Shown here piece after piece: positions 1 through 5,520 of a DNA stretch of 12,584 nt (positions are counted from its first letter, which is position 1; each line of letters begins with the position of its first letter). The stretch is from an uncultured Lachnospiraceae bacterium (lineage in GTDB: Bacteria > Bacillota > Clostridia > Lachnospirales > Lachnospiraceae), in assembly GCA_910586955.1 (NCBI GenBank), contig CAJUMM010000075.1:1-12584 (forward strand). The letters run 5' to 3'. The notes under the pieces were generated by a model. The model saw only the letters and a program-made list of their open reading frames with translations, did no database searches and was not told the DNA's origin. The position numbers and the translations under genes are program-made.

Positions 1-209
1 GCCCACTCTCAATAATTAATGTTCTGGTCGTAATAAAACTCCTTTTCTGCATTAGTTGCAAGCCTGGCCAAAATTAATCGAACTGTTTCCTTTCCATTTG
101 CGCTCTATATGATGACATTTTTATTATATCGGCGGAAAGCCGGGATTACAAGGCGTTTCTTTCTCATCGTTACCTACTCATAAAATCCATACTTATTGAT
201 GAATACACA
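1..209. other. AT-rich stretch without a supported gene
   Basis: I see no supported gene here. On the minus strand a frame of about 31 codons (9-104) reads like a protein tail but has no ATG and is closed upstream by a stop, so at most it is a relic of a gene lost on the left. Base composition is as AT-rich as the following 1.2 kb and lower in GC than the spoIVA side. Confidence 0.4.
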
Positions 210-238
210 TTGTAAATGGCAGATAAAAATTCTATAAT
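210..238 (+). promoter_or_regulatory. Sigma-A-type promoter for the left plus-strand genes
   Basis: A -35 box TTGTAA (210-215) is followed after exactly 17 bases by a perfect -10 box TATAAT (233-238). Transcription would start near 245, leaving a short leader with GGAGG at 261-265 before the ATG at 274. Box quality and spacing are seen directly; activity is inferred. Confidence 0.7.
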
Positions 239-273
239 CAACTATATAAATTGGGGTTGTGGAGGAATAAATA

Positions 274-423
274 ATGCGTAAAGAGTATATCGTACCAGCA
301 TGTTCCGCTTTACTTTCAAGGAACATTCCCCATAGTTCCTGTTTTCTGGTTATACCGGTTAAGCTGCCGTATCATTATCCCGCCATTTGGGATTTATACT
401 TTAACGCCGCAAAACTATTTTGA
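274..423 (+). CDS. Small ORF, 49 aa, function unknown
   Basis: A 49-codon frame begins with ATG eight bases after GGAGG, just downstream of a good promoter, and ends at TGA 421-423. It starts MRKEYIVPACSALL and contains two cysteines and a hydrophobic middle (SCFLVIPVKL). I recognise no family. The next gene starts 29 bases later with its own AAGGAG, so the two could form one transcript. It could be a genuine small protein, a leader peptide, or the intact start of a decayed longer gene. The strong start signals are the main support; coding character cannot be judged at this length. Confidence 0.45.
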   Translation: MRKEYIVPACSALLSRNIPHSSCFLVIPVKLPYHYPAIWDLYFNAAKLF

Positions 424-452
424 TAAAATTAATTAGATAAGGAGTAGCTGCA

Positions 453-977
453 ATGGATAAGAAAATTGATATAATAAAAGACACTGATGACAAAAGCATT
501 GTAGTCATCAATGACCTTCGTTTCAAGGGAAGAAGGAGCGTGGATTGGAACATTGTTGAGGACTGTCTGAAAGAGTATATCGGTCAGTGTGCAGAAATTA
601 TGGAAACATCAGACGTGGTGTACATAGGTGCGGATTTCCCTGACGAGTTTGCACATTCCAAAGACACAAAGGAACTAAGGGGCGCAAATATGTATGCAAA
701 GGCAAATTCTTCGGGAATTATTAGAGAAATGATTGAAATTGCCACGAATAAAACATTTGCAGAGAATTATGCACAGAAGCATAACACAGATGCAAAATTT
801 GGATGGTACAGATATGATACACGTTTTGCAATCCCTGTTTATGATGATGCGGGCGAACTGGTCAGGTATAATGTCTTTAAGGCAAGGATACTGGTGCGCT
901 ATGCAAAAGACGGAAAACTGTATCTGTATGATATTTTAAGGACAAAAAAAGAAACGAGCAAGCCGCTTGAGCAATAG
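453..977 (+). CDS. LPD3-like domain protein, stand-alone (174 aa)
   Basis: The protein resembles LPD3, the large polyvalent protein-associated domain 3, normally one module inside very large proteins of phages and conjugative elements. Matching features from memory are a DLRFKGRR start, an IGADFPDEFAHSKDT segment, the core NTDAKFGWYRYDTRFAIPVY, then YNVF-A-ILVRYAKDGKLYLYDI and a final KKET. The domain's biochemical role is not established; it has been discussed as an accessory of proteins that travel with mobile DNA. Here it stands alone with its own AAGGAG (439-444) and ATG, starting almost directly at the domain, so it is either a free-standing version or a fragment of a larger mobile-element gene that acquired a start. 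No signal peptide or membrane segment is seen. It lies in the AT-rich accessory part of the window, downstream of the 210-238 promoter. The family call rests on motif recall without a profile search. Confidence 0.6.
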   Translation: MDKKIDIIKDTDDKSIVVINDLRFKGRRSVDWNIVEDCLKEYIGQCAEIMETSDVVYIGADFPDEFAHSKDTKELRGANMYAKANSSGIIREMIEIATNKTFAENYAQKHNTDAKFGWYRYDTRFAIPVYDDAGELVRYNVFKARILVRYAKDGKLYLYDILRTKKETSKPLEQ

Positions 978-1401
978 CTGTACGGTCGAAAAACTCATTT
1001 CTCTTTATAAGCCATATATTAAAGGCATACGGTAGTTTTGTCAAGAGTAAAAATTTTATAACGAAACAGCTTTTCTCCACTCTCTTTTTGAGTCTTAATA
1101 TAAGAATGCCTCTCGTTCGCATAAAAATATGCTTTAATGAAATTTCCAAAGAATGCCGATAAGAAAAATAGGAATACAGCATTACTATAGTCCCCATTCC
1201 AAAATATGAAAACGCTGCCCACACAGACAATACATTGTTTTGAAGGTTTCTTCCCCTACAATACTCTTTTAATTCCGGATACTTGGACTATATCTCTTCT
1301 TATTTTTTCTTCATCATTGGTTAAGCCGATGAAAAACTTTCATTCAAAATTATGGCATCTTTTTAAACCACAATGAGAGCGATTTCTGCGCCACTGCTTT
1401 C
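978..1401. other. Gene-poor AT-rich stretch
   Basis: No ORF here has both a good start and protein-like character. A minus-strand frame (stop at 1019, open to about 1257) has a hydrophobic part and a polar tail that look protein-like, but the only start is a GTG without a ribosome site and a stop lies just upstream. It may be a decayed gene. No clear terminator was found after the 453-977 gene. Confidence 0.4.
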
Positions 1402-1619
1402 GGCTGACAGGTGCCAGCAGTTAAGAAACCTTATCTTAGCCGGAACCCTATGAAAACGTCCCCCAGGGGACCTTCTCTTGGCCTTAGGCCAATTCACCTT
1501 GCCGGTCCTTAGCGAACACGAGCCAAAGGCGAAGTGTGAGCTTAGTACCGCTGCGTTTGAATGGAGCGAAAGCGCGTTCCGGATGGGATAAGGTTCCTTA
1601 ACTGCGTCCGCCTTCAGCC
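1402..1619 (+). repeat. 218-nt structured inverted-repeat element (possible RNA or MITE-like)
   Basis: Two arms of about 45 nt face each other: 1402-1446 and 1576-1619. The inner 29 nt (1418-1446 with 1576-1604) match in all but four positions, and the outer parts begin GGCTGA and end TCAGCC. Of the four mismatches, two would be U-G pairs in a plus-strand RNA. Between the arms are further hairpins: GTCCC/GGGAC (1458-1471), TTGGCC/GGCCAA (1478-1492), a weaker long stem (about 1504-1519 with 1534-1549), and GCGAAAGC near 1565. Shape and size suit a structured RNA or a folded miniature mobile element; no known RNA family is recognised. Minus-strand reading frames through it follow from the repeat and should not be called genes. 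Confidence 0.6.
1458..1501 (+). repeat. Two-hairpin module, copy 1
   Basis: Hairpin GTCCC/GGGAC (1458-1471) is followed by the linker CTTCTC, then hairpin TTGGCC-TTA-GGCCAA (1478-1492), then TTCACCTTG. The same order, linker and tail recur at 2331-2376 with different but still complementary stems. Confidence 0.65.
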
Positions 1620-1673
1620 ACAATTTACAGAATTGTGCATTGGCTTTAACCTTATGTCAGGAATGTTAACTTG

Positions 1674-1708
1674 CGTTGCTTGCAGCAACGGCCGGTTCCA
1701 CATACAAT
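1674..1708 (+). promoter_or_regulatory. Likely promoter of the XRE gene with an overlapping dyad
   Basis: TACAAT (1703-1708) is a good -10 box; 17 bases upstream TTGCAG (1680-1685) is only a weak -35. A perfect dyad CGTTGC-TTGCA-GCAACG (1674-1690) covers this -35. A dyad over the -35 just upstream of an XRE gene is the usual place for self-repression, so it is a candidate operator. The boxes and dyad are seen; autoregulation is inferred. Confidence 0.45.
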
Positions 1709-1743
1709 AGCGGTAACAACAAAAAGAAAAGAGGTTATCACAA

Positions 1744-2253
1744 ATGTTAAACGAAAACATAAAAGCAATCAGAAAGTCAAAAGGACTTTCTCAGGAAGAG
1801 CTTGCAGTCAAGCTGAATGTGGTACGGCAGACAATCTCCAAATGGGAAATGGGCTTGTCGGTCCCGGATTCCGATATGTTAATCTCCATATCGGAAGCGC
1901 TTGAAATACCCGTAAGTACCTTGCTTGGTGAAACGGTTGTTGAGGCAAAAGCGGATGACTTAAAAGTGATTTCCGAAAAACTGGAGGTTATAAACTTACA
2001 GCTTGCACAAAGAAAGACTGCAAGAAGAAAAATACTTCACTGGCTGTTTCTCTCATTATGTATGTTCATAGTAACGGTTTCTGCGATTCTAATCGTATCA
2101 AATAGTTTTTACCTGGGCTGGGATTACAGCGACCCTGAAACCGCCGTTGCCGGAGCAGCTTTTCACGCATTTGAATGGTTGTTTGTCAGATTTGCACCGG
2201 TTATCCTTGCAGGGGCAATCGTTGGGATTTTTCTGACACGGAAAGACGTATAA
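1744..2253 (+). CDS. XRE-family regulator with two membrane segments (169 aa)
   Basis: Residues 1-63 form a classic Cro/C1-type helix-turn-helix (MLNENIKAIRKSKGLSQEEL, then VVRQTISKWEMGLSVPDSD and a STLLGE end). A charged linker (about 68-96, KADDLKVISEKLEVINLQLA) may form a short coiled coil. Two hydrophobic helices follow, roughly 98-120 (WLFLSLCMFIVTVSAILIVS) and 147-165 (FAPVILAGAIVGIFL), with RKDV at the end. The protein should therefore sit in the membrane with its DNA-binding part in the cytoplasm, a common arrangement in Firmicutes whose signals are mostly unknown. The start follows AAAGAGG at 1727-1733. It is a single gene between two structured repeat regions, the second beginning directly after its stop. 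Targets cannot be named; the dyad over its own promoter suggests self-regulation. Confidence 0.85.
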   Translation: MLNENIKAIRKSKGLSQEELAVKLNVVRQTISKWEMGLSVPDSDMLISISEALEIPVSTLLGETVVEAKADDLKVISEKLEVINLQLAQRKTARRKILHWLFLSLCMFIVTVSAILIVSNSFYLGWDYSDPETAVAGAAFHAFEWLFVRFAPVILAGAIVGIFLTRKDV

Positions 2254-2436
2254 GGGTGCCCGGCTTTTTAGATCTTGGCTTCGGTCGCCGGGCTTCAAGC
2301 TCGAAAAACCTCTGGTTTTCCTCGCTTTGCGGCCCCTCCAGAGGGCCTTCTCTTGACCTTCGGTCAATTCACCTTGTCTCGCCGCATAGAAGGAGAAAAG
2401 GAAAAGCTGCCTGGTGTGCTAGCACCCGGGTTACGC
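2254..2436 (+). repeat. Structured tandem repeat, copy A
   Basis: Starts right after the XRE stop. In order it holds: stem GCCCGGC (2258-2264) with GCCGGGC (2287-2293); hairpin AAAACC-TCT-GGTTTT; an inserted two-hairpin module (2331-2376); a purine-rich segment (2388-2409); and the perfect palindrome GTGCTAGCAC (2416-2425). Copy B at 2441-2570 repeats the order without the inserted module. No convincing gene overlaps it. Confidence 0.75.
2331..2376 (+). repeat. Two-hairpin module, copy 2 (inside repeat copy A)
   Basis: Stem GGCCCCTC with GAGGGCC (one bulged base), linker CTTCTC, hairpin TTGACC-TTC-GGTCAA (2353-2367), then TTCACCTTG. It corresponds to 1458-1501: the second stem has a G-C pair there and an A-T pair here at the same place, so the pairing is kept. 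It is the part absent from copy B, where a short stem GCGGC-TATC-GCCGC takes its place. Confidence 0.65.
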
Positions 2437-2440
2437 TTTG

Positions 2441-2570
2441 AGGCGCCTGGCTTTTTAGATCTTGGCTTCGGTCGCCGGGCTTTTAGCTAGAAAAACCTTC
2501 GGTTTTCCTCGCTTTGCGGCTATCGCCGCATAGAAGAAGAAAAGGAAAAGCTGCCTGGTGTGCTAGCACC
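2441..2570 (+). repeat. Structured tandem repeat, copy B
   Basis: Close copy of 2254-2436 lacking the inserted module. The first stem reads GCCTGGC with GCCGGGC, so one C-G pair of copy A becomes U-G here and the stem survives in a plus-strand RNA. Then follow hairpin AAAACC-TTC-GGTTTT, stem GCGGC-TATC-GCCGC, the purine-rich segment (2532-2553) and the palindrome GTGCTAGCAC (2560-2569). Confidence 0.75.
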
Positions 2571-2597
2571 CCATTCAGCTTTTCCTTTTCTCCTTCT
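2532..2597 (-). terminator. spoIVA: Long stem-loop downstream of spoIVA, probable terminator
   Basis: The purine-rich arm 2532-2553 pairs with the pyrimidine-rich arm 2576-2597 over 22 positions with one mismatch; the loop holds the palindrome GTGCTAGCAC. It starts 14 bases past the spoIVA stop. Read on the minus strand, the distal arm is rich in U and C, which could help release the transcript. It is not a textbook GC stem plus U run, so efficiency is uncertain, and it could also act in the plus direction. Confidence 0.5.
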
Positions 2598-2610
2598 GCC
2601 CGGCTCTTAG

Positions 2611-4092
2611 CTAGATAATAATGCAAACTAAGCCGCCGTTGCTGTCGTTTACGATTTTCTGCATGGTTTCCTGGAGCTTTACCTGGCTCTCGTCTCCGAT
2701 TTGGTAAATTTTCCCACGGATTCCGTCTTCTACTAATTCCTCTACGGATTTTCCGAAAATATTGGTACTCCAGATGCTCTCGTTTTCCCCGCCGCTTTCT
2801 TTTAAGTAGGAAATCAAGTCTTTTGCCTGGTCTTCGCTTCCTACGATGGGAGCGATCTCGGTCTCTATGTTGGCCCGGATCAGATGGATGCTGGGGGCTA
2901 TGGAGCGGATCTTGACGCCGAATTTATTGCCCTGATGGATGAGCTCCGGCTCTTCCAGGGTGATCTCGGACTGATCCGGCATCACCACGCCGTAACCCTT
3001 CTGACGCACGGAAGTAATGGCTGTCTCTACTTTCTCGTACTCTTTCTTCATCTTGGAAAGCTCCCGGATAAGGGTCATCAGCTCGTATTCTCCCAAAATC
3101 TGGCTTCCGGTGAGATCGCTCAACAGTTCATAGTAATACCGGTCATCAATCTCCACATCGATTTTTGCCGTACCACTGTCTGTCTCAATCCGATCCAGTT
3201 TCATCCGATCGATAAATTCACTCTCCACCCGGATATTTTCCGGCCGGATATCCCGGATGGTGTTTAAGCCCTTGGAAAGCTCCCGGATCTGGGCAATAAT
3301 TTCTCCTTTTATCTTGTGATCCATAGGCAGCATCTCCACCCACTTGGGCACGTAAAACTCCAGCTTTGCCAGCGGAAATTCGTAGAGAATCTGTTCCAGA
3401 ATCCGGGTGATATCTTCTTTCCGCAGCTGCTCGCAGTTTACCGGAAGCACGGAAACCCCGTATTTTTCTTCCATCTTTTCCGCCATGCCGGAGACGGCGT
3501 CGCTGTAAGGTTTCTCGGAATTTAAGAGAACGATAAAGGGTTTTCCCAGCTTTTTCAGCTCCCCGATGGTCCGCTCTTCCGGTTCTATGTAATTGTCCCT
3601 GGGAATATCCCCAAAGGATCCGTCACAGGTGACGACAATGCCGATGGTGGAATGATCGGTGATAACCTTTTTCGTCCCCAGCTCCGCCGCCTGGGTAAAG
3701 GGAATCTCATAGTCAAACCAGGGCGTCTTCACCATGCGTTCCACATCGTCCTCCATATGTCCCTCGGATCCGGGAACCATAAAGCCCACACAGTCTATCA
3801 TCCGCACCTTCACCGCCACGTCGTCGGAAATCCGGACCTCCACTGCCTCCTTGGGAATAAATTTCGGCTCTGTAGTCATAATGGTCTTTCCTGCCGCCGA
3901 CTGGGGCAGCTCATCCCTGGCCCGGACCCGGGCATTCTCATCCTCAATACCCGGCAGTACGCACAGATCCATAAAACGTTTGATAAAGGTGGATTTCCCG
4001 GTGCGCACCGGCCCTACCACCCCCAGGTAAATTTCGCCCCCTGTCCGGGTCTGTATGTCCCGGTACAGGTTATATTCGGAACTTTTGTCCAT
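2611..4092 (-). CDS. spoIVA: Stage IV sporulation protein A, spore coat morphogenetic ATPase (493 aa)
   Basis: SpoIVA is made in the mother cell, where it binds the forespore surface and uses ATP to polymerise into the base layer on which the spore coat is built; it is also needed for cortex formation. The length (493 aa) matches the 492 aa of the Bacillus subtilis protein. A Walker A motif GPVRTGKS lies at residues 27-34, TIMTTEPKFIP is the conserved threonine segment involved in ATP use, and MIDCVGFMVPG follows as the switch/Walker B region. The C-terminal part, needed for localisation in the family, ends in SNGGLVCIII. The ATG follows GGAAGGGG at a normal distance. A candidate sigma-E promoter (4122-4148) fits the known mother-cell expression. 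It appears to be a single-gene unit with a stem-loop after its stop. Identification is firm and shows that the host forms endospores. Confidence 0.97.
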   Translation of the reverse strand: MDKSSEYNLYRDIQTRTGGEIYLGVVGPVRTGKSTFIKRFMDLCVLPGIEDENARVRARDELPQSAAGKTIMTTEPKFIPKEAVEVRISDDVAVKVRMIDCVGFMVPGSEGHMEDDVERMVKTPWFDYEIPFTQAAELGTKKVITDHSTIGIVVTCDGSFGDIPRDNYIEPEERTIGELKKLGKPFIVLLNSEKPYSDAVSGMAEKMEEKYGVSVLPVNCEQLRKEDITRILEQILYEFPLAKLEFYVPKWVEMLPMDHKIKGEIIAQIRELSKGLNTIRDIRPENIRVESEFIDRMKLDRIETDSGTAKIDVEIDDRYYYELLSDLTGSQILGEYELMTLIRELSKMKKEYEKVETAITSVRQKGYGVVMPDQSEITLEEPELIHQGNKFGVKIRSIAPSIHLIRANIETEIAPIVGSEDQAKDLISYLKESGGENESIWSTNIFGKSVEELVEDGIRGKIYQIGDESQVKLQETMQKIVNDSNGGLVCIII

Positions 4093-4097
4093 AAAAA

Positions 4098-4139
4098 TAC
4101 CCCTTCCATATATGCTGTTACAGTATATGTAAAGGGGTA
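4098..4139. promoter_or_regulatory. Inverted repeat over the spoIVA promoter and ribosome site
   Basis: TACCCCTT (4098-4105) pairs with AAGGGGTA (4132-4139), CATATA (4107-4112) with TATATG (4124-4129), and CTG with CAG at the centre. One arm contains the spoIVA ribosome site and the other overlaps the candidate -10 box. It could be a DNA operator, or an RNA hairpin hiding the ribosome site if transcription starts further upstream. Confidence 0.5.
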
Positions 4140-4148
4140 GATTTGTAT
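4122..4148 (-). promoter_or_regulatory. spoIVA: Candidate sigma-E promoter of spoIVA
   Basis: On the minus strand ATA (4148-4146), a 16-base spacer and CATATACT (4129-4122) fit the sigma-E pattern ATA / CATACA-T with one mismatch in the -10. Transcription would start near 4115, about eight bases before the GGAAGGGG ribosome site. Another CATACAAAT lies at 4149-4141 and could be an alternative -10. Sigma-E control of spoIVA is known in Bacillus subtilis. Confidence 0.5.
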
Positions 4149-4201
4149 GAAGCCTTTCTTAAAATCAAATAATCTGTGATACAAGTTCCAATCCGTTTCT
4201 T

Positions 4202-4639
4202 TTATAGGGCAAATTTCATTACCTCATAAGCCAGAAAGGGGCTGGCATAGATTGTGATGTAGATAAAAGTTATCCATGGCTGATATTCGATATAAAACTG
4301 TCTGAAAGTCAATGACCATGGATGCTTGATAATCACCCAGCCGAATACGTCAAAAACAACCGTGACAATTCCCCAAATAAAAGAGGTCAAGGCAGCAGTT
4401 TCCCAAGAAAGGGAAGACAATCCGCTAAAGTAAATATAGGCAAAGACAGGAAAAACGGCAATATTATAAAGGGGATGCCATGGTTTTGTTTTCTCATATG
4501 CCTCTCCCATGCCCTCGCTCTCTTTCATGGACTTCATGTGAAGCACAGCAATATTGAATATGGTATGCAGAATCCCTATTGCCGTAACGATAATGTAGGC
4601 AGCAGCATACCACAAAAGCAAAAACATTATATTTTCCAT
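4202..4639 (-). CDS. Small membrane protein, four predicted helices (145 aa)
   Basis: I do not recognise a named family. The start is set at the ATG at 4639 because AGGAGG lies 6 bases before it; a longer frame from 4678 has no such signal. The 145 residues hold about four membrane helices: near 4-28, 57-75, 82-105 and 122-142. Between helices 1 and 2 is a charged stretch (MKSMKESEGMGEAYEKTKPW), and between 3 and 4 a segment rich in aromatic and polar residues (KHPWSLTFRQFYIEYQPW) that looks like a conserved functional loop. There are no catalytic motifs or signal peptidase site. It lies 54 bases downstream of the 4694-5353 gene on the same strand, so the two may be co-transcribed. The function is unknown. 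Confidence 0.75.
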   Translation of the reverse strand: MENIMFLLLWYAAAYIIVTAIGILHTIFNIAVLHMKSMKESEGMGEAYEKTKPWHPLYNIAVFPVFAYIYFSGLSSLSWETAALTSFIWGIVTVVFDVFGWVIIKHPWSLTFRQFYIEYQPWITFIYITIYASPFLAYEVMKFAL

Positions 4640-4693
4640 GATTATCCTCCTCTTAAGTATCATGCCCGCAAGCCCCATGACTTTGATCTTTTG

Positions 4694-5353
4694 TCAAGAA
4701 AGGGAAAGATACCCGCTTAAAACAACCGCTTTCATTGGGCGGTTTAGCTTCATATAGTATCCGGTCCCATATTTTCCGGTAATCCCGGCGTAAATATTGT
4801 GATTCTCGCAGAGAGGCAGAAGGCACACATCCTGCCCTTTTCCTACTGTCCCGGAAGCCGTACTTCCCATCAGCACATGGGCTCCCTGCATCCAGATTCC
4901 ATTTTCAAAATCCGGATATTTCGGTTTCTCCCTGCCTCCGTTGGTACAGGTAAATTCCCCCACCGCCTTGTGGTTATCCGAGCGGTAAATGGTATCCAGC
5001 TCCCCGCAGCAGGTATTCCATATGTACTTTCCCTCCAGGGCCGCCTTCATCACCTGGCGCCAGGACCTGCCGTCCCCGGAGTGATCCCCGCTGCTTCCCT
5101 CCACATTGGCAAAGACCATTCCTTTCGGGTACTCCTGTGCGCTTAAACCTTTATAGACGGACTGAAAGGGAAGGAGCACATACTCATCAGCATAGGATTT
5201 CCCGGAATCCCAGAGACTGTGAAAGTAGTACATCTGGGAATCTTCTTCGGAAACCCGGTACACTACACGGCACAAGGCCATTTCCTCTTCCGATAGTTCC
5301 AATGCGGCCGCCGCCTCGGTGGGCGGCAGATGATTCAAAAAACGGTTTGGCAT
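4694..5353 (-). CDS. Uncharacterised protein (219 aa) with a conserved-looking LLPLCENHN end
   Basis: The start at ATG 5353 is preceded by AGGAGG at a 6-base distance; upstream extension to 5425 lacks a signal. The 219-aa product has no signal peptide or membrane helix. The N-terminal half (PPTEAAAALELSEEEMALCR) is acidic and partly helical. The C-terminal half is rich in glycine and aromatic residues and contains YIWNTCCGELDTIYRSDN, GIWMQGAHVLMG and VCLLPLCENHN, followed by YGTGYYMKLNRPMKAVVLSGYL. The GAHV...LLPLC..HN pattern recalls small phage or bacterial proteins of unknown role, possibly metal-binding through Cys and His, but that is inference. It lies between a stem-loop-rich spacer and the small membrane protein. 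No function is assigned. Confidence 0.7.
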   Translation of the reverse strand: MPNRFLNHLPPTEAAAALELSEEEMALCRVVYRVSEEDSQMYYFHSLWDSGKSYADEYVLLPFQSVYKGLSAQEYPKGMVFANVEGSSGDHSGDGRSWRQVMKAALEGKYIWNTCCGELDTIYRSDNHKAVGEFTCTNGGREKPKYPDFENGIWMQGAHVLMGSTASGTVGKGQDVCLLPLCENHNIYAGITGKYGTGYYMKLNRPMKAVVLSGYLSLS

Positions 5354-5372
5354 AAGAGTCCTCCTATTATAA

Positions 5373-5391
5373 GTTCCGCATACGCCCTTCC
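5373..5391 (-). repeat. Leader motif, copy 1 (upstream of the 219-aa gene)
   Basis: On the minus strand this reads GGAAGGGCGTATGCGGAAC. Near-identical copies lie at 5482-5500 and 11229-11247. Each has a ribosome-site-like GGAGGG or GGAAGGG followed by ATG and a tiny frame; here the frame is four codons (MRNL) ending just before the AGGAGG of the 219-aa gene. Confidence 0.5.
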
Positions 5392-5454
5392 AGAGCCCCT
5401 CCGCTAGAAGGATTTTCGCCCGCATCCTGCGTGCGCAATTCCTTCTGGGCTCTG
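5391..5454. other. Large stem-loop between the regulator gene and the 219-aa gene
   Basis: CAGAGCCC (5391-5398) pairs with GGGCTCTG (5447-5454) and AGAAGGA (5406-5412) with TCCTTCT (5440-5446), with a seven-base bulge on the left side. A small hairpin CGCA-TCC-TGCG (5421-5431) lies at the top. No U run follows on either strand, so it is not a standard terminator; it may be a processing or attenuation structure. Confidence 0.55.
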
Positions 5455-5481
5455 TGCGGGCTTCTGCTGTTCTTAATTATA

Positions 5482-5500
5482 GTTCCGCATTCGCCCTCCC
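5482..5500 (-). repeat. Leader motif, copy 2 (downstream of the regulator gene)
   Basis: Minus-strand GGGAGGGCGAATGCGGAAC, matching 5373-5391 at 17 of 19 positions. ATG opens a five-codon frame (MRNYN, then TAA). A second short direct repeat, CTTCTGCTGTT, lies on both sides (5461-5471 and 5505-5515), so the spacer looks partly duplicated. Confidence 0.5.
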
Positions 5501-5520
5501 GGAGCTTCTGCTGTTTTATC

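Noticed and set aside
9..104. Protein-like minus-strand frame at the left edge
   Set aside because: No start codon of quality, closed by a stop upstream, about 31 codons.
1019..1222. 67-codon minus-strand frame with hydrophobic N-terminus
   Set aside because: Only a GTG start without ribosome site, an in-frame stop just upstream, and no recognisable family; kept at most as a decayed gene.
877..1230. 117-codon minus-strand frame
   Set aside because: It overlaps the end of the better-supported 453-977 gene and starts at a TTG without a signal.
1363..1623. 86-codon minus-strand frame through the large inverted repeat
   Set aside because: It runs across the hairpin arms, has no ribosome site, and is best explained as a chance frame of the structured repeat.
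1368..1624. 7-bp direct repeat CCACAAT on both sides of the inverted-repeat element, like a target duplication
   Set aside because: The right copy overlaps the inverted-repeat arm, so the two do not frame the element symmetrically; 7 bp in AT-rich DNA may be chance.
2175..2490. Plus-strand frames across the tandem repeats
   Set aside because: They follow the repeat copies, lack ribosome sites and overlap the end of the XRE gene.
2254..2570. CRISPR array
   Set aside because: Only two copies, over 100 nt each, contiguous and internally folded, with no short repeats separated by equal spacers.
4693..4698. TTGACA on the minus strand upstream of the small membrane protein
   Set aside because: No -10 box 16-18 bases downstream.
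5366..5371. TATAAT on the minus strand just before the 219-aa gene
   Set aside because: It directly abuts AGGAGG, so a transcript from it would start at or within the ribosome site; no -35 box at the right distance.
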